NCBI RefSeq assembly: GCF_019457475.1
Contig: NZ_CP080413.1
Span: 2,666,001-2,730,000, forward strand
Direction of reading: 5' to 3'
Length of the DNA: 64,000 nucleotides
Source of the DNA: Shewanella acanthi
GTDB taxonomy: Bacteria; Pseudomonadota; Gammaproteobacteria; Enterobacterales; Shewanellaceae
A program made the position numbers and the translations under genes. A model generated the notes under the pieces. The model did no database searches and was not told where the DNA came from. It was given only the letters and a program-made list of their open reading frames with translations. Shown one piece after another: positions 15,793-26,700 of the stretch (position 1 is its first letter; each line of letters starts with the position of its first letter).

Positions 15793-18063
15793 ATGATGAA
15801 AAACTACAATAAATCACTACTGGCACTAGCGCTCACTAGTGCCCTATGTTTAACCGCCTGCGGGGACGGTAAAGATGGCGTGGATGGCGTGGACGGAGCC
15901 GATGGTTCTGACGGCCAAAATGGGCAAAATGGTCTAAATGCTGGTGATGTGGTAACCACAGTCTATCAAGCAGGCGACGTTAAAATCTCTGTTGACACAA
16001 GCGGAAGCGTACTGGCGGGAGACGGTACTTTTGCACTGAAATTTACTGCCACTGCAAAAAACCAAGCCGGTGTAGATAAACCTCTTACTGGTTTAAGTCA
16101 AGTTCGCATCTACTCAGCAACGGCAGCGACAAACACAACTGCAGATGGCCCTGCTATTTATTGGCAGAGTAACGGTTCTCTCTACTGTACTTTAACCGGC
16201 CTAAATGGCACATCAAATGCCTGTACTCTGGTTGAAGATGCTGAGAATCCAGGCACCTACACTGGTTCATGGACTTATGATGGCGCCCCCTCAATCATGA
16301 GTGCTTCAGACGATTTGGCTGCACCTCACCGCATCATGGTCCGTGCTTATAACGTCACCGATGCTAATGGCAATGCCATTTCTGATAAGATTTTAGAAAC
16401 GCTGACTTATCAACCATCAACGGGTACCGTTGACGTGGCCAGTGGTAAAGATACGGTTCCTGACGCTGTTTGTCAGAAATGTCACGGTGAAAGCGCCGCC
16501 ACAGGAAAAATTGCGAACATTAGTGCGCATGGCAACTATGAAAGCGTTGAAAACTGTATTCAGTGTCACAACCCTGCAAGACAGCCAAGTGCAACCCAAG
16601 CAGAAGAAGGCTATGTGTTTGACATGCCTGCGATGATTCACCGTATCCACGGAGGTGAACACTTAGCGGCATTATCTGTCTATGGCTTTAAACAAGCGGA
16701 AGAATGGGCGGAAATCGGTTATCCAGCGCCATTAAATGAATGTACTGTGTGCCATAGCACCGAAGAAGGTAAAACCACTTGGAATGATGAACCAACACGC
16801 GCAGCTTGTACTGGTTGTCACTCCAACATCGACTTCGAGACTGGTAAAGGCCACTCAGAGTTTCTTCTCGCGCAAGCTGATGACAGTAACTGTGTATCAT
16901 GTCACGGCGCTAGTGCCATATCGCCAATGAATGCACACCGAGTTGGCGAGCGTAAAGAACTGGCAAGCTTGGTACAGATTAATTTCACCGGTGCAAGCGT
17001 AAATAGCGGAACACTGACAGTTACAGCTGACGTTACAGTAAATGGTGCATTGTCTTCTGACCTATCTGTCCTTGGTGTTAAATCAACGCTAATGGGGAAT
17101 GTGGACTCAAAAGGCGAAGTACATCGTTGGTCTTCTCGTCCAGCATTAACCACAGGTAGCTTTAGCGCTGTAGGTAAGTTAGTTCTGACTCGCCCAGTAA
17201 CCACTGAAGAAGCAACAGGAACGATTTATGTCGGCACTGAAGCCACCTTCTGTGTCGATCAGAATAAGAAAGCGGCAACTTGTGATGCCACTGCTGATCT
17301 TGCCTACGGCAACCCCGTTGAAGTTGTACATGGTTCACCGGTATTCACAACTGCTATTGGTGTAACTGCGACAACTAAATTCTTCAATTTAGATACTACA
17401 GATGCTGCTGATGCAGGAACAAGCGCTCGCTTTGCTGGTACTGATAAAATCACAGTTGACGTTGCAAGCTGCGAAGCATGCCACAACTCATTAGACGTCA
17501 CCAAAGGCGGTGGCCATGGTGTCTATACGTTTGACCAATGTATGGATTGCCATAACAACGACTATGCTGGCTCTTACCATCCAAACGCTTGGTACAAAGA
17601 TGCTGATGGTAATCAAGCAGTTAAAGCGATGACTCCGTTTAAAAACCGCGACTTAGTCACTGTCGTTCACCGTTATCACTCAGGTAACTTTGATACAGTC
17701 GAAGGTGTCCATACTGCAACTAACAGTCGCTCAGGTGAGTTAGAAGTTGTTGGTTACCCAGGCGTTCAAGGCGATTGCAGCGCATGTCACAGGGATGGCG
17801 CGACACTGTTTGCGGCAGATGGTGGTTTAACTTCAGGTAAACGCTCCATAGCTGTTACTGGTGGTTACATCAGCCCAATTGCTGAATCATGCCGCAGCTG
17901 TCATACCAGCGATGCTGCTTTGGCTCACTTCAAGTCACAAGGTGCAACGACTACAGATATTCCAGACGATTCTGCCGTCCTGCCAGTCGAATCATGCGCG
18001 ACCTGCCATGCTGAAGGTAAAACCTATGGCGTAGATAAGGTACACGCAGAGGTAGCACAATAG
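15793..18063 (+). CDS. OmcA/MtrC-family decaheme c-type cytochrome lipoprotein
   Basis: Predicted outer-membrane, surface-exposed electron-transfer cytochrome, 756 residues. The signal peptide ends in a lipobox (LTAC, Cys about residue 23), so the mature N-terminus is lipidated. A short GxDG/QNG collagen-like linker follows (residues 25-50). Ten CXXCH haem motifs are visible in two groups of five (CQKCH, CIQCH, CTVCH, CTGCH, CVSCH; then CEACH, CMDCH, CSACH, CRSCH, CATCH), separated by a long beta-rich domain, the layout of the MtrC/OmcA family. AAGGGA lies before the tandem ATGATG start. No MtrA/MtrB partner is adjacent, so its electron donor must be encoded elsewhere. Confidence 0.95.
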   Translation: MMKNYNKSLLALALTSALCLTACGDGKDGVDGVDGADGSDGQNGQNGLNAGDVVTTVYQAGDVKISVDTSGSVLAGDGTFALKFTATAKNQAGVDKPLTGLSQVRIYSATAATNTTADGPAIYWQSNGSLYCTLTGLNGTSNACTLVEDAENPGTYTGSWTYDGAPSIMSASDDLAAPHRIMVRAYNVTDANGNAISDKILETLTYQPSTGTVDVASGKDTVPDAVCQKCHGESAATGKIANISAHGNYESVENCIQCHNPARQPSATQAEEGYVFDMPAMIHRIHGGEHLAALSVYGFKQAEEWAEIGYPAPLNECTVCHSTEEGKTTWNDEPTRAACTGCHSNIDFETGKGHSEFLLAQADDSNCVSCHGASAISPMNAHRVGERKELASLVQINFTGASVNSGTLTVTADVTVNGALSSDLSVLGVKSTLMGNVDSKGEVHRWSSRPALTTGSFSAVGKLVLTRPVTTEEATGTIYVGTEATFCVDQNKKAATCDATADLAYGNPVEVVHGSPVFTTAIGVTATTKFFNLDTTDAADAGTSARFAGTDKITVDVASCEACHNSLDVTKGGGHGVYTFDQCMDCHNNDYAGSYHPNAWYKDADGNQAVKAMTPFKNRDLVTVVHRYHSGNFDTVEGVHTATNSRSGELEVVGYPGVQGDCSACHRDGATLFAADGGLTSGKRSIAVTGGYISPIAESCRSCHTSDAALAHFKSQGATTTDIPDDSAVLPVESCATCHAEGKTYGVDKVHAEVAQ

Positions 18064-18120
18064 TACTAGTACCTTTGGGCTGCCCCTGCAACAGCCCATA
18101 TTTTCACTCTGCAAATGATT

Positions 18121-18146
18121 GGGGCCCCATCGGGGCCCCTTTTTTA
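18121..18146 (+). terminator. terminator after the decaheme cytochrome
   Basis: Eight-base GGGGCCCC / GGGGCCCC stem with an ATC loop followed by seven T residues. Confidence 0.9.
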
Positions 18147-18154
18147 TTGCTGTA

Positions 18155-18838
18155 TTAATCGCTGTTTCGAATATGCGCTGCAACGCGTTGGCGCAATAAC
18201 GTAATAAATTCATTGGGTTCACGGTCTAAACTGTCGTTAGGGATATACAGATGGAAACCTAAGCGACTATCAAGCATTACGCAGCGGTGACCAAACATCG
18301 CCAGCACGCCGCGGTATCTATCCCCTTCTAATGTCAAAGGGCTAAATTCAGCGCCAAGGTAGGTTTCAAGGGTCGCTAAATCTTCTTGCTGCGAAGCAGC
18401 CGTCACCAACAATGGCCGCTGCTCCGTTAACAGCCCCGCCGCTAATCGCAGGGAAATATTATCCAGAATGGGGTTCAGCTTTTTAACCTTGATGCCAATA
18501 TAGGAAAGCTCAAGGGTCTCTATTCCTTGAGTAATGCGCGGATTATCGACCCGTTGAATATTATCCCATCCAATAAAGACGTTGCCGCGGCGATGGAAAT
18601 AGGTCAGCCCATTTTCATCGATACTTAAACTGGTTTCTGGCTCATAAACCTTGGCAAGTCCTAATACGAGGGCGATAGCACCAAGACTAAAAAATACTAA
18701 CCCTAGGGCAAATAAATCCGGAAACAGCACAAACAGACTAAAGCCTAGGATAAAAGCAAATGCCCCAAGCCAAGTTAACGTAAAACCATTTCGTTTAGAG
18801 AGGGGGCGAACCGAAATCACTTGAGGTTCTGTGGTCAT
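18155..18838 (-). CDS. uncharacterised membrane protein (DUF2982-like)
   Basis: A 227-residue protein with two hydrophobic segments near the N-terminus (WLGAFAFILGFSLFVLF and ALGLVFFSLGAIALVLGLA), then a soluble domain of about 160 residues rich in beta strands (SLSIDENGLTYFHRRGNVFIGWDNIQRV), reminiscent of bacterial PH-like domains. It resembles DUF2982 proteins of Shewanella and Vibrio; that name is from memory of the family. It is convergent with the cytochrome gene. Function unknown. Confidence 0.7.
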   Translation of the reverse strand: MTTEPQVISVRPLSKRNGFTLTWLGAFAFILGFSLFVLFPDLFALGLVFFSLGAIALVLGLAKVYEPETSLSIDENGLTYFHRRGNVFIGWDNIQRVDNPRITQGIETLELSYIGIKVKKLNPILDNISLRLAAGLLTEQRPLLVTAASQQEDLATLETYLGAEFSPLTLEGDRYRGVLAMFGHRCVMLDSRLGFHLYIPNDSLDREPNEFITLLRQRVAAHIRNSD

Positions 18839-18935
18839 GCTAATGTCCTGCTTATTGTGAAATATTCGATTTTTTAATATGTTTTGATTTAGCCAAGCAC
18901 TTTAATCAATGAAATCGCTCTGAGCATAAGTCGCT

Positions 18936-19670
18936 TTACTCCTGTTTAATGCGAAGCCAAAGCCTGCCAATATATTCATGCAGTGCTCGTTGTGAAGCCA
19001 GCAAGTTATCGGCGGTAATGCGCCAGTAAAAATCCTTTCGGGCTATAAAGTCCGTTGGCGCAGCTGTTGCCGTTAGCCCTTTGCTGGCAAAAATTTCCAT
19101 CGCCCTGGGCATATGGGTCGCTGACGTGACCAGGCGAACCTCTACATCCCCAAAGCTCTCCTTAAAGTAATGCGCCTCTTGTTCAGTATCGCGGGCAAGT
19201 GGAAATTGAAAAATGTGCTCAGGCTCAACGCCAAGTTCAATGGCTGCATTTGCCATCACCTCAGAATGGGCAACCTTAGTAAGCTGACCACTCCAACCGC
19301 TGACCACGAGTTTACAGTCTTTTCCTAAGTGCAGTTGCCGAATACCTTCACTAAGTCTTGCCAAGGCCACCGCCGAAAGGGATTGCACCGCCGTGGCACC
19401 TTCAATGTCTGAGTGAGCCGAGCCTAATACCATGACGATGCAGGAATGATTAATCGGCGTTGAATTGCTGGCGTACTGCGTTTCTAATGGTTTGACTAAC
19501 CATTGGATGCTAAATTGACTGCTCAGAAACAACAGGATAAACAACGTACTACCCAGTAAGAACTTAACGCGATATTGCCGACGAATAAGCAACCAAGAAA
19601 GGAACAATAACAACAATACAAAAGGAAGCGGCATAATTGCCTGGGAGACAACTTTCTTGAGCCAAAACAT
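18936..19670 (-). CDS. elyC: ElyC/YdcF-like DUF218 envelope protein
   Basis: A 244-residue inner-membrane protein with two N-terminal membrane segments (PLPFVLLLLFLSWLLI and FLLGSTLFILLFLSSQF) followed by a DUF218 domain: VMVLGSAHSD near residue 82, KLVVSGW, SEVMANAAIELGV and LVTSATHMPRAMEIF. The whole pattern resembles E. coli ElyC, involved in peptidoglycan/lipid carrier homeostasis. Key DUF218 segments are intact. Orthology is inferred; the symbol is tentative. Confidence 0.75.
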   Translation of the reverse strand: MFWLKKVVSQAIMPLPFVLLLLFLSWLLIRRQYRVKFLLGSTLFILLFLSSQFSIQWLVKPLETQYASNSTPINHSCIVMVLGSAHSDIEGATAVQSLSAVALARLSEGIRQLHLGKDCKLVVSGWSGQLTKVAHSEVMANAAIELGVEPEHIFQFPLARDTEQEAHYFKESFGDVEVRLVTSATHMPRAMEIFASKGLTATAAPTDFIARKDFYWRITADNLLASQRALHEYIGRLWLRIKQE

Positions 19671-19766
19671 GATGTCAGCACCTAAAAAACCAAAGGGTTG
19701 CCATCATAACATCAAAATAATGAAACGCATCGCCCAGCAAAAATTGGACGATGCGCTCAAGGCTCG

Positions 19767-20687
19767 TTATTGCTTTTCCCACAGCCAAGCTGCACCGCGA
19801 ACGCCCGACGAACCGCCATACATATTTTGTACAACAGGAGTGCGGCACTCGCGGCCCACCACATAGCGGGTTAACAGTGCTGGCAATCTTGGGTAAATCG
19901 CCTCCACGTGTGACATTCCGCCACCTAAGACAATGGCATCAGGGTCAAGCATGTTGATCACATGGGCTAAAGAACGTGCGAGTCTGTCCATATAACGGTC
20001 AAACGCAGCAGAGGCTAAGGCATCGCCTTCATCCACTAAGGCCATGATTTCATTGCCTGTGCTAACGGGTGCGCGGTCAACGGCAGAGGCCGATAACGCA
20101 GCGTTGTAGTCACGCACAAAGCCTGTGCCAGAAATAAATGTCTCGATACAATCAGGATTGCCGCAGAAACAACGGGTGGTATTGAATTCTTCCTTGGTCA
20201 TCCAAGGCAATGGGTTGTGCCCCCACTCGCCACCAATACCGTTGCCACCCGCGTGCACTTTACCGTTGATCGCAACGCCTGCGCCGCAGCCCGTGCCCAC
20301 AATCACACCAAACACCACGCCCTTACCCGCAACAGCGCCATCGACCGCCTCGGAGACCGCAAAACAGTTAGCATCATTGGCAACGCGCACTTCACGGTCT
20401 AGACGCGCACCTAAATCCACGTCCAGCGGATGACCGTTAATCCAAGTTGAATTGGCATTTTTAACTAAACCAGAGAAAGGCGAAATCACCCCAGGGATCC
20501 CAACACCGACAGTCCCCTTTTGGCCGACAGTTGCTTCTGCCTCATTCACCAGCCCAACAATCGCCCCAAGTGTACCTTCATAGTCGCGCGGCGTACTGAC
20601 ACGCTTACGAAAAAGTTCATGACCTTCTTCACTCAGTGCCACTAATTCTATTTTTGTTCCGCCTAAATCGACGCCGATGCGTATCAT
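19767..20687 (-). CDS. mak: ROK-family sugar kinase (fructokinase Mak-like)
   Basis: Cytoplasmic ATP-dependent hexokinase of the ROK family, 306 residues. The ATP-binding DLGGTK motif is at the N-terminus, the catalytic Asp in [13 protein letters not shown], and the ROK zinc site is GHNPLP...[10 protein letters not shown]. Many blocks closely resemble E. coli Mak ([40 protein letters not shown]), so fructose/mannose is a better guess than N-acetylglucosamine, but the substrate is not proven. cysQ lies 54 bp upstream on the same strand. Confidence 0.88.
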   Translation of the reverse strand: MIRIGVDLGGTKIELVALSEEGHELFRKRVSTPRDYEGTLGAIVGLVNEAEATVGQKGTVGVGIPGVISPFSGLVKNANSTWINGHPLDVDLGARLDREVRVANDANCFAVSEAVDGAVAGKGVVFGVIVGTGCGAGVAINGKVHAGGNGIGGEWGHNPLPWMTKEEFNTTRCFCGNPDCIETFISGTGFVRDYNAALSASAVDRAPVSTGNEIMALVDEGDALASAAFDRYMDRLARSLAHVINMLDPDAIVLGGGMSHVEAIYPRLPALLTRYVVGRECRTPVVQNMYGGSSGVRGAAWLWEKQ

Positions 20688-20735
20688 TAATCGCTACTCC
20701 AGTTACTTAGCAGGGCAATCTTTCGCCCGCCTTGG

Positions 20736-21542
20736 TTATGCTACCCAGCCTGGGGCTGTGGCAATAAAATAAGGGTTTAAAACATCAGGCTTTTGGTTAT
20801 AGGTCAAAGGTAAACCTGAATCGTATTGCAATACTTTGCCGCCGGCACTCTCAAGTACCGCTTGGGCCGCCGCCGTATCCCATTCGCTCGTTGGCCCTAG
20901 GCGTGGATAAATATCGGCCTTTCCTTCCGCCAACATACAAAATTTAAGCGAACTGCCTACGCTCAAAAACTCATGCTCGCCCACCTTTTCAAGATAACTC
21001 GTCACATCAGGGCTTAAATGTGAACGACTGCCGACCACAATCGCCGTTTTCCGCGATGCTTTATTAGCCTTTAACGCTCGTTCTTTATCTTCGCATAAAC
21101 GCCAAGCCCCGAGGTCCTTAGCACCATAGTAAAAGCTGTTAAGGACTGGGGCATAGACAACGCCGGCCACCGCAACACCTTGGTGAATGAGGGCAATATT
21201 GACCGTAAATTCACCGTTGCGTTTAATAAATTCTTTTGTCCCGTCTAAAGGGTCAATTAACCAGTAACTTTCCCAGACGCGTCTTTCGTCCCATGGAATA
21301 TCGGCGGCTTCCTCCGACATCACGGGAATATCTGTAAATTGCGCGCTCAACGCCGCCACTATCACCCGATGCGCCGCCAAATCGGCTGCCGTCACTGGGC
21401 TATCATCCTGCTTTTGGCAAACAGCAAAGTCATCTTGACCATAAATCGCCATAATTGCCTCACCCGCAGACTTAGCAATGTCAACGACCTGCATTAGCTC
21501 AGCTTTAGTTAACGACGGTTTTTGGGATACTGTTTTTGTCAC
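20736..21542 (-). CDS. cysQ: 3'(2'),5'-bisphosphate nucleotidase CysQ
   Basis: Dephosphorylates 3'-phosphoadenosine 5'-phosphate, clearing a by-product of sulfate assimilation. Inositol monophosphatase fold with the metal-binding motifs SEEAAD, WLIDPLDGTKEFIKR and, near the C-terminus, PTSEWDTAAAQAVL. About 268 residues. The GTG at 21542 is preceded by AAGGG seven bases upstream; an alternative GTG at 21569 adds nine residues. Same strand as mak and probably transcribed with it. Confidence 0.92.
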   Translation of the reverse strand: MTKTVSQKPSLTKAELMQVVDIAKSAGEAIMAIYGQDDFAVCQKQDDSPVTAADLAAHRVIVAALSAQFTDIPVMSEEAADIPWDERRVWESYWLIDPLDGTKEFIKRNGEFTVNIALIHQGVAVAGVVYAPVLNSFYYGAKDLGAWRLCEDKERALKANKASRKTAIVVGSRSHLSPDVTSYLEKVGEHEFLSVGSSLKFCMLAEGKADIYPRLGPTSEWDTAAAQAVLESAGGKVLQYDSGLPLTYNQKPDVLNPYFIATAPGWVA

Positions 21543-21788
21543 TGCTCTGCCCTTAGATGTATTCAGCACTCTTTAGTAAGCACTCTGCATTAAAATGAAG
21601 ATTGATAACCATTATGCCACTGGCATTCATTGATAATTAAGAACATATTCATCGATGATTGTGCAAAATTGACTAAGCGAAGCCTAGCCCTGAAAAATGA
21701 GACAGAGTAACTCTGTAGGAGTCTAAGGGATGAGTTACCCGCAGCAAAGCGTTAAGCTATAGGCTGCATTCGTATTCACAACGTCGGG

Positions 21789-22937
21789 TTAACCAATAGT
21801 TGTATCTTGATATGCCTCAAGCATGGTTTGCAGTTGCAACCGCCAATCCTGCCACAAGGGCACCTCATTTGTGAATGGGACAAGATTGCCCTCGTTTGAG
21901 GCTAATGCAACATCAAGCAATGCTTTGGTTTTGTAAGAATTTAACACGCTGTAATTGGGCCGAGTTGCCAATCGCCTGCCCTGCGCAATTGCCTGTGCAT
22001 TATAATCAGCACTTGTTATCGGCAAGATGGGCACTTGCCGAGTTAACAGGCCTAAACTCAGGGCCTGACGCTGAATTTCACAGGCAAATTCAAACCAACT
22101 GCATTGCCCAGCCCCTGCATAATGAAACAACCCAGACTGCCGTGTTAGGAGTAACTGCCAAATCACCATTGCTAAGGCATAACTCCACGTCGGTGAACCC
22201 AGTTGGTCGTTAATCACCTCCAACTTAGGTTTAGTTGCCATTAACTTAAGCATAGTTTTGACGAAGTTAGTGCCATCCACGCCGAAGAGCCAAGCGGTAC
22301 GTACCACAATGGCATCATCTGGCAAAAGGGTTAATACTGCCTTCTCGCCATCCAACTTACTCTGACCATAGACGGACAACGGACGAGCGATATCTGTTTC
22401 ACGGTATGGTCGATGTGTGGAATTTATTCCATCACGCACATTGCCGCCATCAACAACACAGTCACCATCCGACACACCGTCTCCTTTGAATACACAATCG
22501 CTGTTGAACACATAACCGCCGTTGAATACATAGTCACTTGAGATATGCACCAATCGAGCACCCTGCTTTTGGCACATTTTCGCCAGTAACTCAGGGCCGA
22601 AAGCATTAACTTTATCAGCCATTTCCCTGTCATCCTCTGCTTTATCCACGGCATTATAGGCGGCGCAATTGATTACAGCATTAGGCGCATATTGCTTAAA
22701 AGCTTGAGCAATAGACTCCTCGTCTGTGATATCCAATTGTGTGTGGCTTAAGGCAATCATCCTCACCGGACTTCCCGTATTTTGATGAGTCAGAGTCGAT
22801 GTAAAAAGTGATGCATGGGTGCTAAGCAGCGCCTTGGCGAGCTGGCTATCGGCAGCGGTGATTAACACTGTCTGCGGGAGTTGATTGTTCACGCTAGCGT
22901 GACAGGCTTTGGGGATAACAGAATTAGACATGCTCAT
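21789..22937 (-). CDS. RmlD-like dTDP-4-dehydrorhamnose reductase family protein with internal repeat
   Basis: SDR-type sugar-nucleotide reductase relative, 382 residues versus about 290 for typical RmlD. Family blocks are [39 protein letters not shown] with YxxxK, RTAWLFG and DQLGSPTW. Two oddities stand out. The glycine-rich cofactor loop is replaced by AADSQLA near residues 28-34. The YVFNG motif is followed by degenerate copies of itself, six hexapeptides in all (residues ~136-171). The start overlaps the end of ycdX by 14 bases. No other rhamnose genes are near, so the substrate is uncertain. Confidence 0.8.
   Translation of the reverse strand: MSMSNSVIPKACHASVNNQLPQTVLITAADSQLAKALLSTHASLFTSTLTHQNTGSPVRMIALSHTQLDITDEESIAQAFKQYAPNAVINCAAYNAVDKAEDDREMADKVNAFGPELLAKMCQKQGARLVHISSDYVFNGGYVFNSDCVFKGDGVSDGDCVVDGGNVRDGINSTHRPYRETDIARPLSVYGQSKLDGEKAVLTLLPDDAIVVRTAWLFGVDGTNFVKTMLKLMATKPKLEVINDQLGSPTWSYALAMVIWQLLLTRQSGLFHYAGAGQCSWFEFACEIQRQALSLGLLTRQVPILPITSADYNAQAIAQGRRLATRPNYSVLNSYKTKALLDVALASNEGNLVPFTNEVPLWQDWRLQLQTMLEAYQDTTIG
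22425..22532 (-). repeat. six 18-bp degenerate tandem repeats inside the RmlD-like gene
   Basis: In the coding frame the segment reads [36 protein letters not shown]: six hexapeptide units, with nucleotide similarity strongest in the first three. The first copy is the conserved RmlD YVFxG motif, so the insert looks like an in-frame expansion of that motif. Confidence 0.8.
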
Positions 22938-23682
22938 CACTAAAGAGCGGGGTAAAATCCGCGATGGATTTATGGCCACGTTTTGCTAAAAAATCCAGCA
23001 ACGCTATTGGGCTACGGTTAAGTAGCTGTGACTTGGGATAATCCACACTCTCTATGATAGCTATGGCCCTATCAAAGCCCCCAAGACTAAACGCCACATG
23101 GGAGTCAGAGCCCATCACTAAGGTTGCCCCAAATTCTTTAGCCGCCTTGGCAATCGCAGTGCAGTTAGCCTCACTGCCACGACGCGAGGTTTCAAAGGAG
23201 GAGTTATTAATTTCGAGCGCCACCCCGTATTCGGCCGCGGCTTTAACTACAGCGTGGATATCAATCGGATAAGCAGGATTGCCTGGGTGGGTGATAATAT
23301 CCACCTTACCGCTTTTAATCGCGTTAACCATGGCCTCTGTATGGGTTTCCCTGTCTGATGGTGGGAAGACGGGCTCATGGAATCCCGCCAGCACAATATC
23401 AAGCTCGGCAAGATAATCCCCAAAGAAATCAATCTCACCTGCGACATTTTTAATGTTGGCTTCGATGCCACGCAAAATGCCGACACCATCGACCATTCGC
23501 GGCAACACCCGCAAATTCACAAAATGCCAAAAGTGCGGTGCATCGGCCATGGCTGGCCCATGGTCGGTTGTCGCAAACAGGCGAATCCCCTTCTGCTTCG
23601 CGACAGCAATGTAATCATGAATGGTGCTATAAGCATGGGTTGATGCGACCGTATGGGTATGGGTGTCGACGGGATACTGCAT
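22924..23682 (-). CDS. ycdX: PHP-domain phosphatase YcdX
   Basis: Metal-dependent phosphatase of the PHP superfamily, 252 residues. Metal ligands appear in DTHTHTVAS (residues 6-10), TTDHGP (near 40), EANI (near 73), AGFHEP (near 101), ITHPGNP (near 130) and MGSDSHVAF (near 192), the YcdX pattern. GAGGTGAAAC precedes the ATG. Its end overlaps the RmlD-like gene by 14 bases, implying translational coupling, although no functional link is known. Confidence 0.93.
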   Translation of the reverse strand: MQYPVDTHTHTVASTHAYSTIHDYIAVAKQKGIRLFATTDHGPAMADAPHFWHFVNLRVLPRMVDGVGILRGIEANIKNVAGEIDFFGDYLAELDIVLAGFHEPVFPPSDRETHTEAMVNAIKSGKVDIITHPGNPAYPIDIHAVVKAAAEYGVALEINNSSFETSRRGSEANCTAIAKAAKEFGATLVMGSDSHVAFSLGGFDRAIAIIESVDYPKSQLLNRSPIALLDFLAKRGHKSIADFTPLFSDEHV

Positions 23683-23730
23683 GTTTCACCTCAAGTTAAT
23701 CATTAGCCAAACTTAATCGCGGACATCGGT

Positions 23731-26700
23731 TTAATTGAATAGTGACAGCAGTTCATCGGCGCTGCCATGCCAAGCACTTTCGCCATTGCCCTCAAGAATG
23801 CTGTCAGCCAGTCCCTGCTTATGCTGCTGCATCTCTTGGATCTTTTCTTCAACGGTGCCTTCAGCAATCAGTTTATAAACAAACACCGGGCGCTCTTGTC
23901 CAATCCGGTGCGCTCGGTCGGTTGCCTGTCTTTCTGCTGCTGGGTTCCACCAAGGATCATAGTGGATCACCGTATCCGCCGCAGTGAGATTAAGCCCCGT
24001 GCCCCCCGCCTTTAGGCTGATGAGGAACACAGGAGTATCGCCCTCTTGGAAATTATCGATTTGCTCTTGGCGTAGACGCGTTTGTCCCGTTAATTTACTG
24101 TAGGTTAAGCCGAGGGATTGCAGTACTTCCTCGAGCAGAATCAACATACTCGTGAACTGACTGAAGATCAGGATCTTACGTCCTTCCATCACCATTTCAG
24201 GTAAATTCTGGCTAAGCCAGTTAAGCTTGGCATTGTTTTTTACCTTCTGTGCCTGCTCGAGTTTCACTAAACGAGGGTCACAGCAGGCTTGGCGAAGTTT
24301 TAACAGTGCATCCAAAAATTCGATATGACTGCCAGCAACCCCTTGAGTGGCAAAGAGTTCACGGATTTTTTTCTCCATGCTCAGGCGAATACTCTCGTAG
24401 AGATTACGCTGATCCTTTTCAAGCTCTAGGGTCTGATAGATCTCGGTTTTCGGTGGCAGTTCTGTTACCACTTCATCCTTAGTGCGGCGAAGTACAAAGG
24501 GCGCAATCCGTTTGCTTAATACCTTTGCCTGGTCGCCGTCTTGATATCGCTCTATTCGATAACGGAAAGCCTTATTAAAAAAGGCTGTGGTGCCAAGCAG
24601 TCCTGGCACACAGAAATCCATCAAGGATTTAAGCTCGCCAAGGTGATTCTCAAGCGGCGTGCCCGATAAACAGAGCCTGAATTGTGCCTGTAATCCTTTG
24701 ATAATTTGGCTTACTTTCGCCTGGGCATTTTTAATTTGCTGCGCTTCATCGAGGACAATATGTTCGAAAGCCTGCGCCTCATAATAGTCACTGTCGCGTA
24801 CCATTAAGGGATAAGTGGTGACCACCACATCGTAATTGGCCATTTGCTCGAGCTGCGATTGGCGCTGGGCGCCGTGGATCACCACAAGCTTAAGTGATGG
24901 GGCAAACTTAGCCGCTTCCTTAGCCCAGTTGCCGACCAAACTGGTGGGGCAGACAATCAAGCTCGGTAAGCGTGGACTATGACTTTCGCGATTATTAATT
25001 TCCTGCTGTTTCAACAAAAAGGCTAAGGTTTGGATGGTTTTACCCAGTCCCATATCGTCGGCCAAAATCCCGCCGAGTTGATATTGCTTTAAAAAGCACA
25101 GCCAATTGAGCCCCTGCTGCTGGTAATGACGCAGGGTCGCATTAAGATTTGCAGGCGGCTCAACGTCACTCACGCCATTAAATTGCTCGAGCTTAGTGGC
25201 AAGCTGGCGTACCCTGTCGCCATTAATCAGCTTAATGTCTGTTTCGGCCAGCTCATTTAAAAGATGCGCGCGATATTTAGGTAATACAATGCCTTGACCT
25301 TTATGCTGCTCAAATAGCTCAACAATAATGCTCATCAGCGGTTTGATGACCCGAGCCTTTATCTTTAACCAATCGCCATTGGGGCTTGGCAGCAATAATT
25401 CGGTATCATCTGACGGCTCGCCATGCTGCTTAAGCCACGTGGCCACCAGCGGTAACATTGGCACCTGCTGACCATTAATATCGGCATTGAGTGACATGGA
25501 AAACCAGCCTTGGGTCGTATCATCGAGCTCAACCATTAATGGGGCTTCAATGACTTTCAGGCTAAATCCTGAAGCAAACCTGATATCCACGCCCCTTAAG
25601 GTCAAATCCGCCGCTTGCTGCTCGATAAAATGAAGCCACCCATGCATGGCATCGGGGAGAGCACCTAACGTCCAAAGGGCGCTGATGGCGTTTTTGTCTA
25701 GCTCAGCTTTAGTTTGCTGCCTGTGACCACTTGGCTTCTCTAATGCAATAAAACCTAAGGATTGCAGTAAATCGACCGCTTGAGATTCGGCCTCAAGCTC
25801 ACGGGTTATCTGGTAGGTAGTGCCCTTTTGATTGATTAAGGTTAACGCTTCTTTTGGACTATCCCCCGCAAGCAACAAATTGCCATAAACAAATTCGAGT
25901 AATAGCTGTGGCTGCTTAATCCCGCCCGATTGTTTAGTGGCCTTTGCCATCTGCAGGGTTAATCGAATGGTTAAGTCATCCGAGACTTGAACGAAATCGA
26001 TAGGACCCGGTGGCGGCACGGTTTTGGCCGAAAAATGTTTAATGAGTCTATGACTGACCAGCTCCACCTGCGAGCTTGGCACCGGCGGCATTTGGCTAAG
26101 GAGTTCCAGCTTGTCGACACTGATGTCGGTGACTATCGCGCCAATATTGAAATAATCCAGCTCGATGTAAAAAGGCGGCGCGGTGACGATGAGTTCCCAG
26201 TTTTCCTTCTCGGGTAACACTAGCTGCATCTGCTTATGCTCGCTGTCGATATCTCGCCAACTAAATTGGGGGGTGACCGCCTCGCCTTGAGTGAGTGGTA
26301 GACGACTCTCCTCCCAAAAACAGCGTTCGGTAGCGAGCATTTTTTCGAGCGCAACGGCACCCAGTTCGCCTTTTAAGTACAAACGAGAAGCGCTTTGGCG
26401 GCGACTAGACATAATGAGATTTAATATCATCACATCGCCAGTACCAATCCAAGGCGGCATATAGTACTGCACATCGGAAAGGGCAATTTTAGTGCCTTTG
26501 TTGTAACTGCCCTTTTTACCCAACTTGCCGCGGCGCAGTTCGATAAAGACGCCGCTATCGTCTTTAGAGAGGATATATAACACCCTGTCCTCATAAAGAG
26601 ATTCGATATTATGAAGCGTGGGATCGTCGGCTTCATCGAGCAATTGTAACCACTGGGCGATGCGTTGATCCTCAACGGTTTTATCCGTCAGCAAACTATA

